Shown here: positions 9,745 to 19,085 of the stretch, piece after piece | How the letters are laid out: every line of letters starts with the position of its first letter | How positions within the stretch are numbered: the stretch's first letter is position 1 | The notes under the pieces: model-generated | What the model was told of the DNA's origin: nothing | What the model saw: only the letters and a program-made list of their open reading frames with translations | Databases searched by the model: none | From: CBDBND01 sp965262665 | Lineage (GTDB): Bacteria; Pseudomonadota; Alphaproteobacteria; Rhodospirillales; Rhodospirillaceae | Direction: 5' to 3' | DNA length: 64,000 bases | Assembly (NCBI GenBank): GCA_965262665.1 | Contig: CBDHFR010000004.1 | Location: forward strand, 1,302,001 to 1,366,000 | Program-made: the position numbers and the translations under genes

Positions 9745-9765
9745 GCGTATTTTTTCGAGTATTTT

Positions 9766-10740
9766 TTAGATCCGCACCAGGGCCGATCCCCAGGTAAATC
9801 CACCACCCATAGCCTCCATAAGGACGAGGTGGCCGGGTTTGATACGCCCGTCGTCAATGCCCGCTGCCAGGGCGAGCGGAATTGAAGCGGCTGAGGTATT
9901 GGCATGGTCATCAACCGTAACGATCACCTTTTCCTGAGGTATGCGAAGTTTCTTAGCGGTTGAGTCCAAGATGCGCTTATTGGCTTGATGCGGAACAAGC
10001 CAGTCCACATCGTCTATGGTGATGTCGTTTGCCATCAGAGCTTCATGAACTGTTTCCGCCAAATTCACGACCGCATGACGGAAGACTTCGCGTCCCTCCA
10101 TACGGATGTAACCGGTTGTCTGCGTCGTTGACGCGCCACCGTCGACGTAAAGCAAATCATGCTGCCTTCCGTCTGAATGGAGATGCGTTGACAGAACGCC
10201 GCGGTCAGCGGTTGTGCCCTGACCCTCTTCTGCGGTGAGAGCAACGGCCCCGGCACCGTCTCCAAACAACACACAGGTCGACCGGTCTTCCCAGTCCAGG
10301 ATGCGAGAGAACGTTTCAGCCCCAATAAAGAGGGCAGTCCTGATCTGTCCACATCGTATGGCGTTATCAACAATCGAGAGTCCGTAGACGAACCCTGAGC
10401 ACACGGCCTGAACATCAAACGACGGGACACCGGGACGCCCTACCGCAGCCTGGACTTTTGCCGCTGTAGCAGGAAACGTGTGATCTGGCGTGGCTGTCGC
10501 CACGACGAACAAATCAATCTCCTCGCCTTTTAGGCCAGCGCGTTCCAAAGCCTGCCGACCTGCAGCAATTGCCAGATCGGACGTGTTTTCATCGTCTGCA
10601 GCAAAATGCCGGCGGCGAATGCCCGTGCGTTCGCGAATCCATTCATCAGACGTGTCGATTTTCTCGGCAAGTTCGTCATTGGTAATGACCTTGGCCGGCA
10701 GGTAAGAGCCCACCCCCAGAATCACGGCTCGTATGGTCAT
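9766..10740 (-). CDS. fabH: Beta-ketoacyl-ACP synthase III
   Basis: A 324-residue KAS III that condenses acetyl-CoA with malonyl-ACP to begin type II fatty-acid synthesis in the cytosol. The Cys-His-Asn triad is visible: cysteine in VQAVCSGFVYGL, histidine in WLVPHQANKRI, asparagine in DDHANTSAASIP. The glycine-rich end MGGGFTWGSALVRI is complete. Its ATG overlaps the plsX stop (ATGA), which points to translational coupling in a plsX-fabH operon. Confidence 0.97.
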   Translation of the reverse strand: MTIRAVILGVGSYLPAKVITNDELAEKIDTSDEWIRERTGIRRRHFAADDENTSDLAIAAGRQALERAGLKGEEIDLFVVATATPDHTFPATAAKVQAAVGRPGVPSFDVQAVCSGFVYGLSIVDNAIRCGQIRTALFIGAETFSRILDWEDRSTCVLFGDGAGAVALTAEEGQGTTADRGVLSTHLHSDGRQHDLLYVDGGASTTQTTGYIRMEGREVFRHAVVNLAETVHEALMANDITIDDVDWLVPHQANKRILDSTAKKLRIPQEKVIVTVDDHANTSAASIPLALAAGIDDGRIKPGHLVLMEAMGGGFTWGSALVRI

Positions 10741-11792
10741 GCGGAGCTGGCTGCCTGATGGGTTTCAACAGCATCGTCAAGGTTCAAATGGGTCAGTTGT
10801 TCGCCAATCGCACTATTGAGATCACGGGCAACCATATCAACGGCAACCCCAATGGCGTTGGCAAAACCTAGAGCATCCGTACCACCATGACTCTTCACGG
10901 CAACACCATTTAAACCGACGAATAAGGCCCCGTTGTATCGTCGCGGATCCGTCCGCGTCATTACTTGGGTGAGGACAGGTTTAATCAGTAGATATCCGAG
11001 TTTGGCCATTAGTGAGCTTTTGAAAGCAGACTTAAGAAATTTCGTATAAAGCCTTGCCGTGCCTTCGGCTGTTTTCAGTGACACATTGCCAGTGAATCCA
11101 TCCGTTACAACCACATCAACGGTTCCTGCGGTGATGTCATCGCCTTCAATAAAACCGTGAAAGTCGAGATCTAGATCTGATTCTTTTAGGATTGCGGCAG
11201 CATCGCGCAACAAATCCGTTCCCTTGAGATCTTCCGTTCCGATATTGAGCAATCCTACTCTCGGATGGTCTAAACCTGTCATCGCCCGGGTAAAGCAGGC
11301 TCCCATTACGGCAAACTCAACCAAATTACGAACGTCACATTGGGCATTTGCGCCGAGATCAAGCATTGCCGTTTCGCCAACCTGATTGGGAAACAAAGAA
11401 CAAATGGCGGGCCTATCAATGCCGGCCAATGTCCGTATATTTAATTTGGCCATTGCCATCAGGGCACCGGTGTTCCCAGCGGATACGATACCGTGTGCTT
11501 CGCCGTTCTTTACCGCTTCGATCGCTTTCCACATGCTCGAGTTGCGACCTTGGCGAATGGCTTGCGATACTTTTTGTTCGCCGGTCACAACGTCTTCTGT
11601 ATGACGGATCTCGCACACCGCTGTCAGTTTACTGTCACGATCTAAAAAAGGTTGGATGAGAGATTCACGTCCAAACAACAAATAATTCACATCCGGGTAA
11701 CGCACACGCGCCTCAGTAACACCCTCCATGACAATGTCGGGGGCAGCATCGCCGCCCATAGCATCAATTGATAAAGTGATGTTTTCGCTCAC
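10737..11792 (-). CDS. plsX: Phosphate acyltransferase PlsX
   Basis: PlsX makes acyl-phosphate from acyl-ACP, the first step of phosphatidic acid synthesis by the PlsX/PlsY route, at the inner face of the membrane. The family start is clear: SIDAMGGDAAPDIVMEG, then IVSAGNTGALMA, and GNVSLKTAEGTARL near the active site. I prefer the GTG at 11792 (VSENITLSID), which has GAGGG four bases upstream; the frame is open to a TTG at 11816. The order rpmF-plsX-fabH is conserved. Confidence 0.95.
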   Translation of the reverse strand: MSENITLSIDAMGGDAAPDIVMEGVTEARVRYPDVNYLLFGRESLIQPFLDRDSKLTAVCEIRHTEDVVTGEQKVSQAIRQGRNSSMWKAIEAVKNGEAHGIVSAGNTGALMAMAKLNIRTLAGIDRPAICSLFPNQVGETAMLDLGANAQCDVRNLVEFAVMGACFTRAMTGLDHPRVGLLNIGTEDLKGTDLLRDAAAILKESDLDLDFHGFIEGDDITAGTVDVVVTDGFTGNVSLKTAEGTARLYTKFLKSAFKSSLMAKLGYLLIKPVLTQVMTRTDPRRYNGALFVGLNGVAVKSHGGTDALGFANAIGVAVDMVARDLNSAIGEQLTHLNLDDAVETHQAASSA

Positions 11793-11896
11793 GCAGCCCT
11801 CTGATCCCTTCACCAACCGGCGAAGACAGCCTCATTTATGCTGTGTCAGACTCCCTCCGTCTGTTCAGCAAAGTACCTTGAATAAAAGCACTCTAT

Positions 11897-11918
11897 GAAA
11901 AAGCGCCGTCATCGGCGC
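11897..11918 (-). terminator. Rho-independent terminator after rpmF
   Basis: Read on the minus strand, GCGCCG-ATGA-CGGCGC forms a perfect 6-bp stem with a tetraloop, followed at once by TTTTTC. It starts eight bases after the rpmF stop codon, so plsX-fabH probably needs its own promoter or depends on read-through. Confidence 0.8.
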
Positions 11919-11925
11919 CAACGAA

Positions 11926-12114
11926 TTATAGGACAGATTCGGCAGGTTCTACCACATCCCGGTCATTATATGATCCACAGGCCTGGCAAACATGGTGTGG
12001 ACGCTTTAATTCGCCACAATTCGGGCATTCTTGATGAACACTGGCACTCAAAGCGTCATGAGCACGTCTCATATCACGCTTGGATTTTGAGATTTTTTTC
12101 TTTGGAACAGCCAT
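11926..12114 (-). CDS. rpmF: 50S ribosomal protein L32
   Basis: A 62-residue L32 protein with the canonical start MAVPKKKISKSKRDMRRAHD and the zinc-ribbon type pair CPNCGELKRPHHVCQACG. Length and basic N-terminus match alphaproteobacterial L32. It lies about 110 bases downstream of the DUF177 gene, an arrangement conserved from alphaproteobacteria to E. coli (yceD-rpmF). Confidence 0.97.
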   Translation of the reverse strand: MAVPKKKISKSKRDMRRAHDALSASVHQECPNCGELKRPHHVCQACGSYNDRDVVEPAESVL

Positions 12115-12221
12115 TTTTCATCACTTTCTTTAGATCAACCAGCTTGTCAGCCTGTTTTGCAGCGCGGGTCGAATCGGAAGGGCGAGTACATACCCAAATC
12201 CACCTTTCTCGGCAAGGCGCC

Positions 12222-12797
12222 TCACTCCTTATTTTTACGGTCTTTCATGGATGAGAGCGCCGAAAATGGTCCCGAAGCCGCAGAATCAGGGGTCTTTTCC
12301 TGATCAGCCAACGCTTCAGAGGAAAAAAGGGCTTGCGGCTTTCTGGGATAGGGATTCAGGTTGAGGGCAAAATGTTCCATCGCAACTGTGCCGAAGTCTA
12401 TATGACCTTCAATCACAGGTTCCGGCGGGTCGTCTTCTGCATAATCAAATTCGATGGCGTCTGGATTTCGGGACTCTGAGTCCAGTGTGTATGTCAGACC
12501 TATATCTGTACAAACGTGCTCTTCGACCGACTCTAATGTCACGCCGCATGTTTGGATAACGCCCGCGTCCAACGACCCTTGCACCGCGATCAAAGACCCT
12601 CTTCCCTTTGTAATAAAAAAATGAGCCGTAAAACTGTCGACGGATACCAAATTGCAAGCGTCGGCTATCGCCAGGAGCTCTTCTTTTGTGGCAACAATTT
12701 CAACCGTCCGTCCGTCTGCGGGTAACGACACCACTGGAACACGATGGCTCAGTAGAGTTTGCTTTTCCTGCTCAGTCTTATTTGTTCTACCAGCCAT
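12222..12797 (-). CDS. DUF177 (YceD-family) protein
   Basis: A 191-residue member of the YceD/DUF177 family, which in bacteria and plastids is tied to 23S rRNA accumulation and ribosome assembly. The family cysteines appear in GVIQTCGVTLESVEEHVCTD, and the conserved end NLNPYPRKPQ is present, followed by a variable acidic/serine tail. The position directly upstream of rpmF supports the assignment. Confidence 0.88.
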   Translation of the reverse strand: MAGRTNKTEQEKQTLLSHRVPVVSLPADGRTVEIVATKEELLAIADACNLVSVDSFTAHFFITKGRGSLIAVQGSLDAGVIQTCGVTLESVEEHVCTDIGLTYTLDSESRNPDAIEFDYAEDDPPEPVIEGHIDFGTVAMEHFALNLNPYPRKPQALFSSEALADQEKTPDSAASGPFSALSSMKDRKNKE

Positions 12798-12811
12798 AGA
12801 TTAGTCCATGT

Positions 12812-13366
12812 TCAGGCTGTAGCGTCTGCAGTTGCTGTATTCTCGAAAGATATTTCGCCAGAAAGGATGTTTTCAATGGACTGAGTCGTTAGAAATCGAT
12901 CGATGCCTACGACGTAATGTGCCAAGGCGGACGTCTTCTCATCCGGCGCCTCTATTGAACGTAATATTGTTTCCTTCAGGGCGTTGTTCAAATCGACGGG
13001 GCCCGTGTCCAATCCCTTTTCCAAAGTCTCAGCCCTGCCATAGAAGGCCTTGGCAGTCTTTTTGACGTGTTTACCAATACTCATATCCCCAATTCCCATT
13101 TCTCGAAAATTGCGGTCCATATCGGCAAACATCAGATTCAGAACTTCTTGATTGACAATGGCGGCCTCTTCTCCGCCGCCCCGTAACCGGCGGATGAGCA
13201 ACATCACATGGAGAATGATCATGTCGAATCGCCCATCGACCGTATCCGGCACGCCAAGTTCGATGTACAACGAGGGTGATCTGGACTGCTTGACGGAGGC
13301 CAAATAAAGCTGATCGGCCACCTTGCGATACCGTTTTCTGGTTCGAAATCGATCTAGAAATCCCAT
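12812..13366 (-). CDS. Ubiquinol-cytochrome c chaperone family protein
   Basis: A protein of about 184 residues related to the Cbp3/UQCC1 assembly factor of the bc1 complex. The core reads YIELGVPDTVDGRFDMIILH, then LRGGGEEAAIVNQEVLNLMF and MGIGDMSIGKHVKKTAKAFYGR, which are the conserved helices of the family. ATG 13366 (MGFLDRFRTRKRYRKVADQL) is a better start than the GTG at 13384. The gene lies 14 bases upstream of the DUF177 gene. An IS630 fragment begins only about 35 bases upstream of the start and may have displaced the native promoter. Confidence 0.88.
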   Translation of the reverse strand: MGFLDRFRTRKRYRKVADQLYLASVKQSRSPSLYIELGVPDTVDGRFDMIILHVMLLIRRLRGGGEEAAIVNQEVLNLMFADMDRNFREMGIGDMSIGKHVKKTAKAFYGRAETLEKGLDTGPVDLNNALKETILRSIEAPDEKTSALAHYVVGIDRFLTTQSIENILSGEISFENTATADATA

Positions 13367-13399
13367 AGCAAACGCATTCCACACTTATTTCTAACTATA

Positions 13400-13800
13400 C
13401 CTGGAATCATTGATTCGGCCTGAATTTAGTATTTTGCATTGACCTGATTCGGCTGCCGATTCATGCACCTCTCCAACGACACGAGCAGCGAACGACTTCA
13501 CGGCGAAGATGCGCAAAAGGCCTCCTTTCTGACCGCTGACGAACCCAAGGCACTCCTGAATGTCATGCGCAAGCGGAAGGTCGAAGCGCTGCAGGTACGG
13601 CGCGCGAATGCGCTGGTTGCCCTTGATGATGGCCACAGCGTGCAGATGGTCTCCAGGATATTCTATCTTGATCCCGACACGGTTCGCGGCTGGCTACGGG
13701 ACTTCCGCGAGAAGGGTCTCGCCTCTGTGGAGCTTGCGGATTACCCGGACCGCGCGGGCCGCCTGACGGCGGACCAGGAAGCCGCCAAAGCCCATTCCCA
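13400..13800 (+). pseudogene. IS630 transposase, N-terminal fragment with IS end
   Basis: It contains the IS end (13400-13462) and the start of an IS630 transposase: MRKRKVEALQVRRANALVAL, then SRIFYLDPDTVRGWL and LADYPDRAGRLTADQEAA. The match ends near 13800, where the frame runs into unrelated sequence. The following part of the same kind of protein is found 32 kb away at 45975-46245. The first 220 bp are repeated inverted at 5197-5420. Confidence 0.82.
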
Positions 13801-13889
13801 ACGCATCCCACGACATCCTGAAAAGACCTTGATCCATGGTGCTTTTGGATTATGGGCGTCTTGCGCCTACCTATAGATTCCCGTAAAAT

Positions 13890-13920
13890 CCCCCCAATTA
13901 TAGTGGGTGTAATTTGGGGG
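13890..13920. promoter_or_regulatory. Inverted repeat upstream of the integrase gene
   Basis: CCCCCAATTA and TAATTTGGGGG form a nearly perfect inverted repeat around a 9-bp spacer, ending eight bases before the integrase ATG. It overlaps the expected ribosome-binding region, so it could be an operator, a translational hairpin, or a recombinase-binding site at the edge of the element. Confidence 0.45.
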
Positions 13921-13927
13921 TTATGAA

Positions 13928-15163
13928 ATGGCGTCTGGTCGCAAGCCGAAAGGAAAGCATCCCGACAAAAAGTTGTCGCCAGCCTTCGTGCACAAGACCA
14001 CCAAGCCCGGCCGGTACTGTGACGGCAATGGCTTGTATCTCAAGGTCGATCCATCGGGTGCACGGCGATGGGAGCAAAGGCTGGTGATCCAGGGCCGGCA
14101 ACGGACGCTGGGTCTTGGTGGGGTCCAGCTGGTATCGTTGTCAGAAGCCCGCGAAAAGGCGCTTGCCAACCGCAAGATCGCCCGCGCCGGTGGCGACCCG
14201 ATGGATCTTCGGCGCCAGGCCAATATACCCACCTTCGAGGCGGCAGCGGCGGCCGTCATTGAACTGCACCGCCCGAGCTGGCGCAACGCCAAGCACGCGT
14301 CACAGTGGGAGACCACGTTACGCACCTACGTCTATCCGCGCCTGGGCAAACGACCGGTGTCGGATATCGATACGGCAGAAGTCCTCAGCGTGCTTATGCC
14401 GATCTGGCATACCAAGGCGGTAACCGCGCGGCGTGTGCGCCAACGCATCTCGACCGTCATGAAATGGGCCGTGGCCCAAGGCTTCCGGCAGGACAACCCT
14501 GCCGGCGAGGCCATCAGTGCTGTGCTGCCCAGGCAGAATGGCAAAGGCAAGCGCCATCATCCGGCCCTGCCGCACGGAGAAGTCGCCGGCGCCATAGAGG
14601 CCGTACGCGCGTCTGGAAGCGGAAGGGCTGTCAAGCTGGCCTTCGAGTTCCTGATCCTGACCGCCGCACGATCTGGCGAGGTCCGGCATATGACGTGGAG
14701 CGAGGTCGACATGGACGCGGCAATTTGGACCGTTCCGGCTGAGCGAATGAAAGCTGGGCGCGAACACCGTGTCCCACTGTGTACACGGGCGCTGGAGATG
14801 CTGACTGAAGCGGGGCAGTTCGGGGGCGGCAGTGGTCTCGTCTTTCCCGGAGCCCAGCCCGGTAGGCCGCTCTCCGAAGTGACGCTGTCTAAACTCATGC
14901 AAAGCCTGAGTTTGAACGGCGTGCCGCACGGTTTCCGGTCGAGTTTTCGCGATTGGGCGGCGGAATGCACCAACGCGCCCCGCGCGGTCATGGAAGCGGC
15001 ACTGGCCCATACTATCCCTAACAAGGCGGAGGCCGCCTACGCGCGTTCCGATCTGTTCGAGCGGCGGGGTAAGTTGATGGAACAGTGGGCCGAATACTTA
15101 GCAAACAGCCCTGAAACAAAGGTCATTCCGATGAGCCGACAGAGGAGTAAGGGAGATGCGTAA
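13928..15163 (+). CDS. Tyrosine-type site-specific integrase (P4-like)
   Basis: A 411-residue integrase with the N-terminal arm-binding domain of P4-type integrases (KTTKPGRYCDGNGLYLKVDP; LGLGGVQLVSLSEAREKAL) and a C-terminal catalytic domain. Catalytic residues are visible: arginine in LTAARSGEVRHM, the HGFRSSFRDWAAE box, LAHTIPNKAEAAYARSD with the tyrosine nucleophile. The frame is complete. It stands at the start of a block (hypothetical, AlpA, VapE) typical of small integrative satellites. The next gene overlaps its end by eight bases. Confidence 0.93.
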   Translation: MASGRKPKGKHPDKKLSPAFVHKTTKPGRYCDGNGLYLKVDPSGARRWEQRLVIQGRQRTLGLGGVQLVSLSEAREKALANRKIARAGGDPMDLRRQANIPTFEAAAAAVIELHRPSWRNAKHASQWETTLRTYVYPRLGKRPVSDIDTAEVLSVLMPIWHTKAVTARRVRQRISTVMKWAVAQGFRQDNPAGEAISAVLPRQNGKGKRHHPALPHGEVAGAIEAVRASGSGRAVKLAFEFLILTAARSGEVRHMTWSEVDMDAAIWTVPAERMKAGREHRVPLCTRALEMLTEAGQFGGGSGLVFPGAQPGRPLSEVTLSKLMQSLSLNGVPHGFRSSFRDWAAECTNAPRAVMEAALAHTIPNKAEAAYARSDLFERRGKLMEQWAEYLANSPETKVIPMSRQRSKGDA

Positions 15164-16025
15164 GAGTGACCGGCTCGCCGAAGAAAAGCGCGAAGAACGA
15201 AGAGAGTGCTATGAAGTAACCAAGATGGTTGTGGGCCACGTGTTTTCGCATCCGACGCACCGGCGCAATCTTGCAATCGGGTTGCTCTGGCCAAACCGAA
15301 ATAAAGAGCAACGGGAGCGCTTAATCAACGACCTAGTTGAAGAAAAGGCGCAATGCTGTCTGAACGGAGATCCTAAGCTCGGTACTTCGGCGGAATTCGA
15401 GTGCCATTGGCTGGTAGAAATGGTGGATTACCTAGGCCATGTTCACTTGGCATTGGAACAAGCCGTGGACCTGTATCGGGAAGCCGGGAAAGCGATGCCC
15501 CAGCCCTTAAGTGAGTGGGCCGTAAATCGGAGAGACTCGGGACCCAAGAAGCGTGGACCGAGCCTCTATTCGCAAGACTGGAAGGTTTTGCGCGACCTCA
15601 TAATCGCACACGCAATTGGTTGCGCGGAATGGGTACAAAATGATCCGAACTGGTGGCAGAAGTTGTTGGTGGGTCGCGCCTACGCATCGGAAGAAGAGTG
15701 GAGACCTTCACCGGATGATAAGCCGCTAGGCATATACTCGATTTGCCGTGCAGTTGTAGAGGTGCTTGAGGAACGCCACGGCTCTTATCAAGAATGCCAC
15801 CTTCCCACCTATAACATGGTTTGGAATGCCTGGCAGCGATACAAAAATGTAGGCCGAACAAACGGGAACACACGCGGTGGCCTGCCGCTTCTCCCGCCCC
15901 AGGGACTGGAGCAGGTATTAAATCCTCCTGGCATTGATACGACAGAACTAAGGCAAAACATCCATAAGATATCCGAGGACCATGTCCGGCGGTTTGCCGA
16001 GCGCGACCTAAACGACGGTCGATAA
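15156..16025 (+). CDS. Hypothetical protein of the integrative island (289 aa)
   Basis: A 289-residue, charged soluble protein (MRKSDRLAEEKREERRECY at the start) without signal or membrane segments. It overlaps the integrase by eight bases, so it is probably translated from the same message. A tryptophan-rich centre (CAEWVQNDPNWWQKLLVGRA) and a pattern of cysteines are visible, but I recognise no family. The position between integrase and AlpA suggests a replication, regulation or defence cargo gene. Confidence 0.7.
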   Translation: MRKSDRLAEEKREERRECYEVTKMVVGHVFSHPTHRRNLAIGLLWPNRNKEQRERLINDLVEEKAQCCLNGDPKLGTSAEFECHWLVEMVDYLGHVHLALEQAVDLYREAGKAMPQPLSEWAVNRRDSGPKKRGPSLYSQDWKVLRDLIIAHAIGCAEWVQNDPNWWQKLLVGRAYASEEEWRPSPDDKPLGIYSICRAVVEVLEERHGSYQECHLPTYNMVWNAWQRYKNVGRTNGNTRGGLPLLPPQGLEQVLNPPGIDTTELRQNIHKISEDHVRRFAERDLNDGR

Positions 16026-16135
16026 TTTTTTCGCTTCAGAGAATTTTTACTTCAGATTTTACCGCTGAGATCGCTTCCTATCTGCGTCAGGAGGGATTCA
16101 TCCCCTCTCATCGCTTTTGAGATAGGAGACTTTCA

Positions 16136-16348
16136 ATGTCTGAAGATCGAATTCTGCGTCTTCCTGACGTTATCAAAATGACTGGAATCAGCCGGTCGCG
16201 CATCTACGTCTTCATGGGCCGCGAGGCCGATCCGTTCCCCCGCCAGGTTGTGCTCGGCGAGAACACGAGGGGTTGGTGGCTTTCGGAAATCCAAGAGTGG
16301 ATGAAAAACCGCCCGCGCGTCAAACCCGTTGGACGGCACGCCTCATAG
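16136..16348 (+). CDS. AlpA-family excisionase/regulator
   Basis: A 70-residue AlpA-type helix-turn-helix protein. The family pattern RLPDVIKMTGISRSRIYVFM, followed by FPRQVVLGENTRGWW and the end helix EIQEWMKNRP, is fully present. Such proteins act as transcriptional activators of integrase genes or as excision factors in P4-like elements. The start ATG 16136 has TAGGAGAC upstream. The next gene begins 21 bases downstream. Confidence 0.92.
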   Translation: MSEDRILRLPDVIKMTGISRSRIYVFMGREADPFPRQVVLGENTRGWWLSEIQEWMKNRPRVKPVGRHAS

Positions 16349-16368
16349 ACCAAAAAACTGGTGCCCTC

Positions 16369-18096
16369 ATGAGCACCTATGAAGACAACCGTGATAACCG
16401 CAACCCTGGCAAAGGTGGCTCCGACCAAGGCGATGACTCGCGGATGGCTGAGCCCAGCGGCAATAATGAAACCACCGCCGGCGAAGCCAACTCGGACGTA
16501 GCCATCCCTGCCGAAGCCAGCGCGAACGAAGCCAGCACCGAGGAAATTAGCCCGGACCTAGAGGAAGCGTACCGCCTTTTTGGGCCACCCTGCGACAACG
16601 GTGAAGGCAACCCCGAGAAAACCGGTGCCGAAAAAGACAGCGCTGAGGAAACCAGCCCGGACATGGGCGGCTCCGACCAAGACAGCCCGGACGAAGCCAA
16701 CACCGGCGGAGGCGCTGCGTCGCCGCCTCTTGAGCAGCCCAGCAACAAGCCAGAGCAGGGAACAACTCCAGACAAGATATTAGATCCAGAAACGGTCGAG
16801 CCCGCCCGGCCGCTGTTATCGCGCGCTGACGAGAACCACCCCCGCATCATCTCCCCGGCTCTTGAACCCCTTAGCGATCAGCCGAAGTTCGGCACCAAAG
16901 AATTTCCTTTTCCGGCCAAAAACAAAAACGCGCTCAAGCACGCATCGGAAGCCTTGGGAATCACTTTTCGCTTCAATAAGCGGGTAAAAAGGATTGAGTG
17001 GGGGTCAAAGCATGTTACCGGACCGTGGCGCCCTCTCAATGACCGCGAGGCAGCGGCCATAAGGGATCAAATCGCCGATAACTTCTACGTCAAAATCTCA
17101 CAGCGGCCGAGTTATAGCCGGTTGAATTTTGGCCGGGAAAAATGGCAAGATTCATTAAACGCTCTGGTTTACGAGTATGAGGTTGATCCGTTTCTCGAGT
17201 GGTTGAGGACGCTGCCCAAGTGGGACAGTGTACCACGCATCGATGACATTCTGCCACGTCTTTTCGGTGCCGATCATAACGATTTGAGCAAGTGGGCTTC
17301 GCGTTATGTATTTTTAGGCGCAGTCCAACGTACTCTCCATCCAGGCTGCAAGCTGGATGAGATTCCGGTGTTGATCGGCGAGCAAGGCATCGGCAAAAGC
17401 CCATACTTGCGAGAGGCCCTGCCGCCTGAACTGCCGGAGCTTTTTTCTGACGCGCTGCGCTTTGATGGCTTTGCTGAGGCTCAGGTACAAGCGGTCTTGG
17501 GCCGCCTCATTGTCGAAATTCCCGAAATGGCCGGACGCCGGCGGGCAGAGATCGAACGGATCAAGGCGTTCATCACCCGCCAGGACGATGGCTCGACCCG
17601 CCTGCCTTATGCACGCAATACCGAGCCGTTGCCGCGCCGCTTCATTATCGTTGGAACAACGGATAAACCCAATGACCTGCCGAACGATCCAAGCGGCAAC
17701 AGGCGTTTCGTTCCGATCGAGTTGAAGCACGGCGCGAACGTCGAGGCGTTCTTTGCTGATGGCACCCGTGAAATGATATGGGCCGAGGCGTTCCAGCTTG
17801 CCAGCGGTAAAGGCGGCGAACCGCCCGAGCGGGCGAACCTCCCCCGTGAATTGATGGCTATGCAACGGAAACAGGCCGAGCTGCACCGGGACCGCGATGA
17901 TATGCTTGAGGACGCCGTTGCCAACCTGGCAAAGGTGCCAATGACCATGGGCGAGATTAGGGAAAAGCTTGGCGAGGGCTTCAATAATTATTCTGAGCAA
18001 CGGATCGGGGCGGCGCTTAGAAATTGCGACTGGAAGAGAAGGCAACGCCGCGACGCCGGCGAGCGCAGAGTGTTGTGGGAGCCACCCGCAACCTGA
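16369..18096 (+). CDS. VapE/VirE-like P-loop replication protein
   Basis: A protein of about 575 residues. The first 170 residues are low-complexity, rich in E, A, D, S and P. The rest is the virulence-associated protein E domain: the Walker A motif GEQGIGKSPYLREALPP, EIPEMAGRRRAEIERIKAFI, the VGTTDKPNDLPNDPSGNRRF segment and a C-terminal winged-helix-like part. VapE proteins replace replicative helicase/primase functions in satellites and phage-inducible islands. The ATG at 16369 is preferred because the open frame upstream overlaps alpA. Confidence 0.88.
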   Translation: MSTYEDNRDNRNPGKGGSDQGDDSRMAEPSGNNETTAGEANSDVAIPAEASANEASTEEISPDLEEAYRLFGPPCDNGEGNPEKTGAEKDSAEETSPDMGGSDQDSPDEANTGGGAASPPLEQPSNKPEQGTTPDKILDPETVEPARPLLSRADENHPRIISPALEPLSDQPKFGTKEFPFPAKNKNALKHASEALGITFRFNKRVKRIEWGSKHVTGPWRPLNDREAAAIRDQIADNFYVKISQRPSYSRLNFGREKWQDSLNALVYEYEVDPFLEWLRTLPKWDSVPRIDDILPRLFGADHNDLSKWASRYVFLGAVQRTLHPGCKLDEIPVLIGEQGIGKSPYLREALPPELPELFSDALRFDGFAEAQVQAVLGRLIVEIPEMAGRRRAEIERIKAFITRQDDGSTRLPYARNTEPLPRRFIIVGTTDKPNDLPNDPSGNRRFVPIELKHGANVEAFFADGTREMIWAEAFQLASGKGGEPPERANLPRELMAMQRKQAELHRDRDDMLEDAVANLAKVPMTMGEIREKLGEGFNNYSEQRIGAALRNCDWKRRQRRDAGERRVLWEPPAT

Positions 18097-18454
18097 AGCC
18101 TGGCAGCCATCCCATCCCCTTGAATAGAAAAAAGAAAACCGGCTTTTTTGCTTCAACGGCAACCATGCAACCTGCTTTTCTCATATAGTCTGAAAAAGGG
18201 GGGTTTTTCGTAGTCTCTTAGGATTCATGGTTGCCATGGTTGCCACCTGCTGAAACCCGCAGAAATCCAATAATTTTGTGGCTACCATGCTGGCAACGAT
18301 TACTAAATCGCGAATTACCTGGGGGTTTCTCGCCGTCGTTGATGACGGTGCCATTAGGCTTGACCTGCCCCCAGGGAACCACGGAATTCTCTATTAGGAA
18401 CTGGGAAGACAGACACGGTGAGGTACGGGCACCCATTCCGTCGACGGCGCTGCT
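18097..18454. other. Non-coding stretch after vapE
   Basis: About 360 bases with no frame I can support. It holds a short direct repetition of ATGGTTGCCA around 18227-18245 and A/T-rich runs at 18127-18200. It separates the VapE island from the restriction/integrase fragments and may contain the island's downstream end. Confidence 0.5.
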
Positions 18455-18683
18455 GTGGGCTTCTTCGAGAGACGCTACGCGGCAAAGGTCATCCAGGTCG
18501 ACTCTAGCAAGAGGGGCGCCGAGGCAGACGAGATGGTCGAGCGGTTGCTCAAGGTCGAGCACACCGATGAACCCACCGAAATCGTCATTCACGTCAACAT
18601 GCTGAAGGAAGGCTGGGACGTCACTAATCTCTACACGATCGTACCGCTGCGAGCTGCCAACGCCCGCACGCTGATCGAGCAGT
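18455..18683 (+). pseudogene. Type III restriction enzyme Res subunit, internal fragment
   Basis: About 76 codons match the helicase motif V-VI region of type III restriction subunits: GFFERRYAAKVIQVDSSK, VERLLKVEHTDEPTEIVIH, then VNMLKEGWDVTNLYTIVPL and RAANARTLIEQS. The match stops exactly where the next integrase fragment begins, so this is an internal piece of a gene of some thousand codons. Neither the Mod subunit nor other parts are in the window. Confidence 0.82.
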
Positions 18684-19085
18684 CTACCCGACAGCAAGAC
18701 GGGGGCGCGGATGGTTCCCTTATCGCGAGCGGCGGCCGGTGTGCTCACTGCCCTGCCCCGCTGCGATAACAATCCCTGGGTCATCGCCGGCAAGAAGCCG
18801 GGGTCTCATCTGACCGACCTTCAGTATCCCTGGCGGCGTATCCGTGCGCGGGCCGAGCTCGAGGATGTGCGCATCCATGACCTGCGCCATAGTTTCGCGT
18901 CTCGTGCGCTGGCTCTCGGCGAAAGCCTGCCGATGATCGGCAAACTGCTGGGACATACCCAGGTGCAGACCACTGCCCGCTATGCCCATCTCGCCAGCGA
19001 CACCGTCAAGGCCTCCGGCTCCAGGATTGCCGACAGCATCGGGGCCGATATTCTGGGGAAGGATATAAAACCGGATGCAGCGTGA
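18684..19085 (+). pseudogene. Tyrosine recombinase, C-terminal fragment
   Basis: The frame encodes the second half of a phage-type integrase catalytic domain: PDSKTGARMVPLSRAAAGV, then VRIHDLRHSFASRALALGES, LLGHTQVQTTARYAHLASD with the tyrosine, and a normal C-terminal end. The first conserved arginine region and the N-terminal domain are missing; the fragment is fused to the type III Res remnant. It differs from the P4-like integrase at 13928. Confidence 0.85.

Noticed and set aside
14318..15010. Long open frame on the minus strand inside the integrase
   Set aside because: It lies antisense to a complete, recognisable integrase and has no family resemblance; it is a G+C-driven shadow frame.
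17314..18162. 282-codon open frame antisense to vapE
   Set aside because: The plus strand encodes a clear VapE domain; the antisense product resembles nothing and has no ribosome-binding site.
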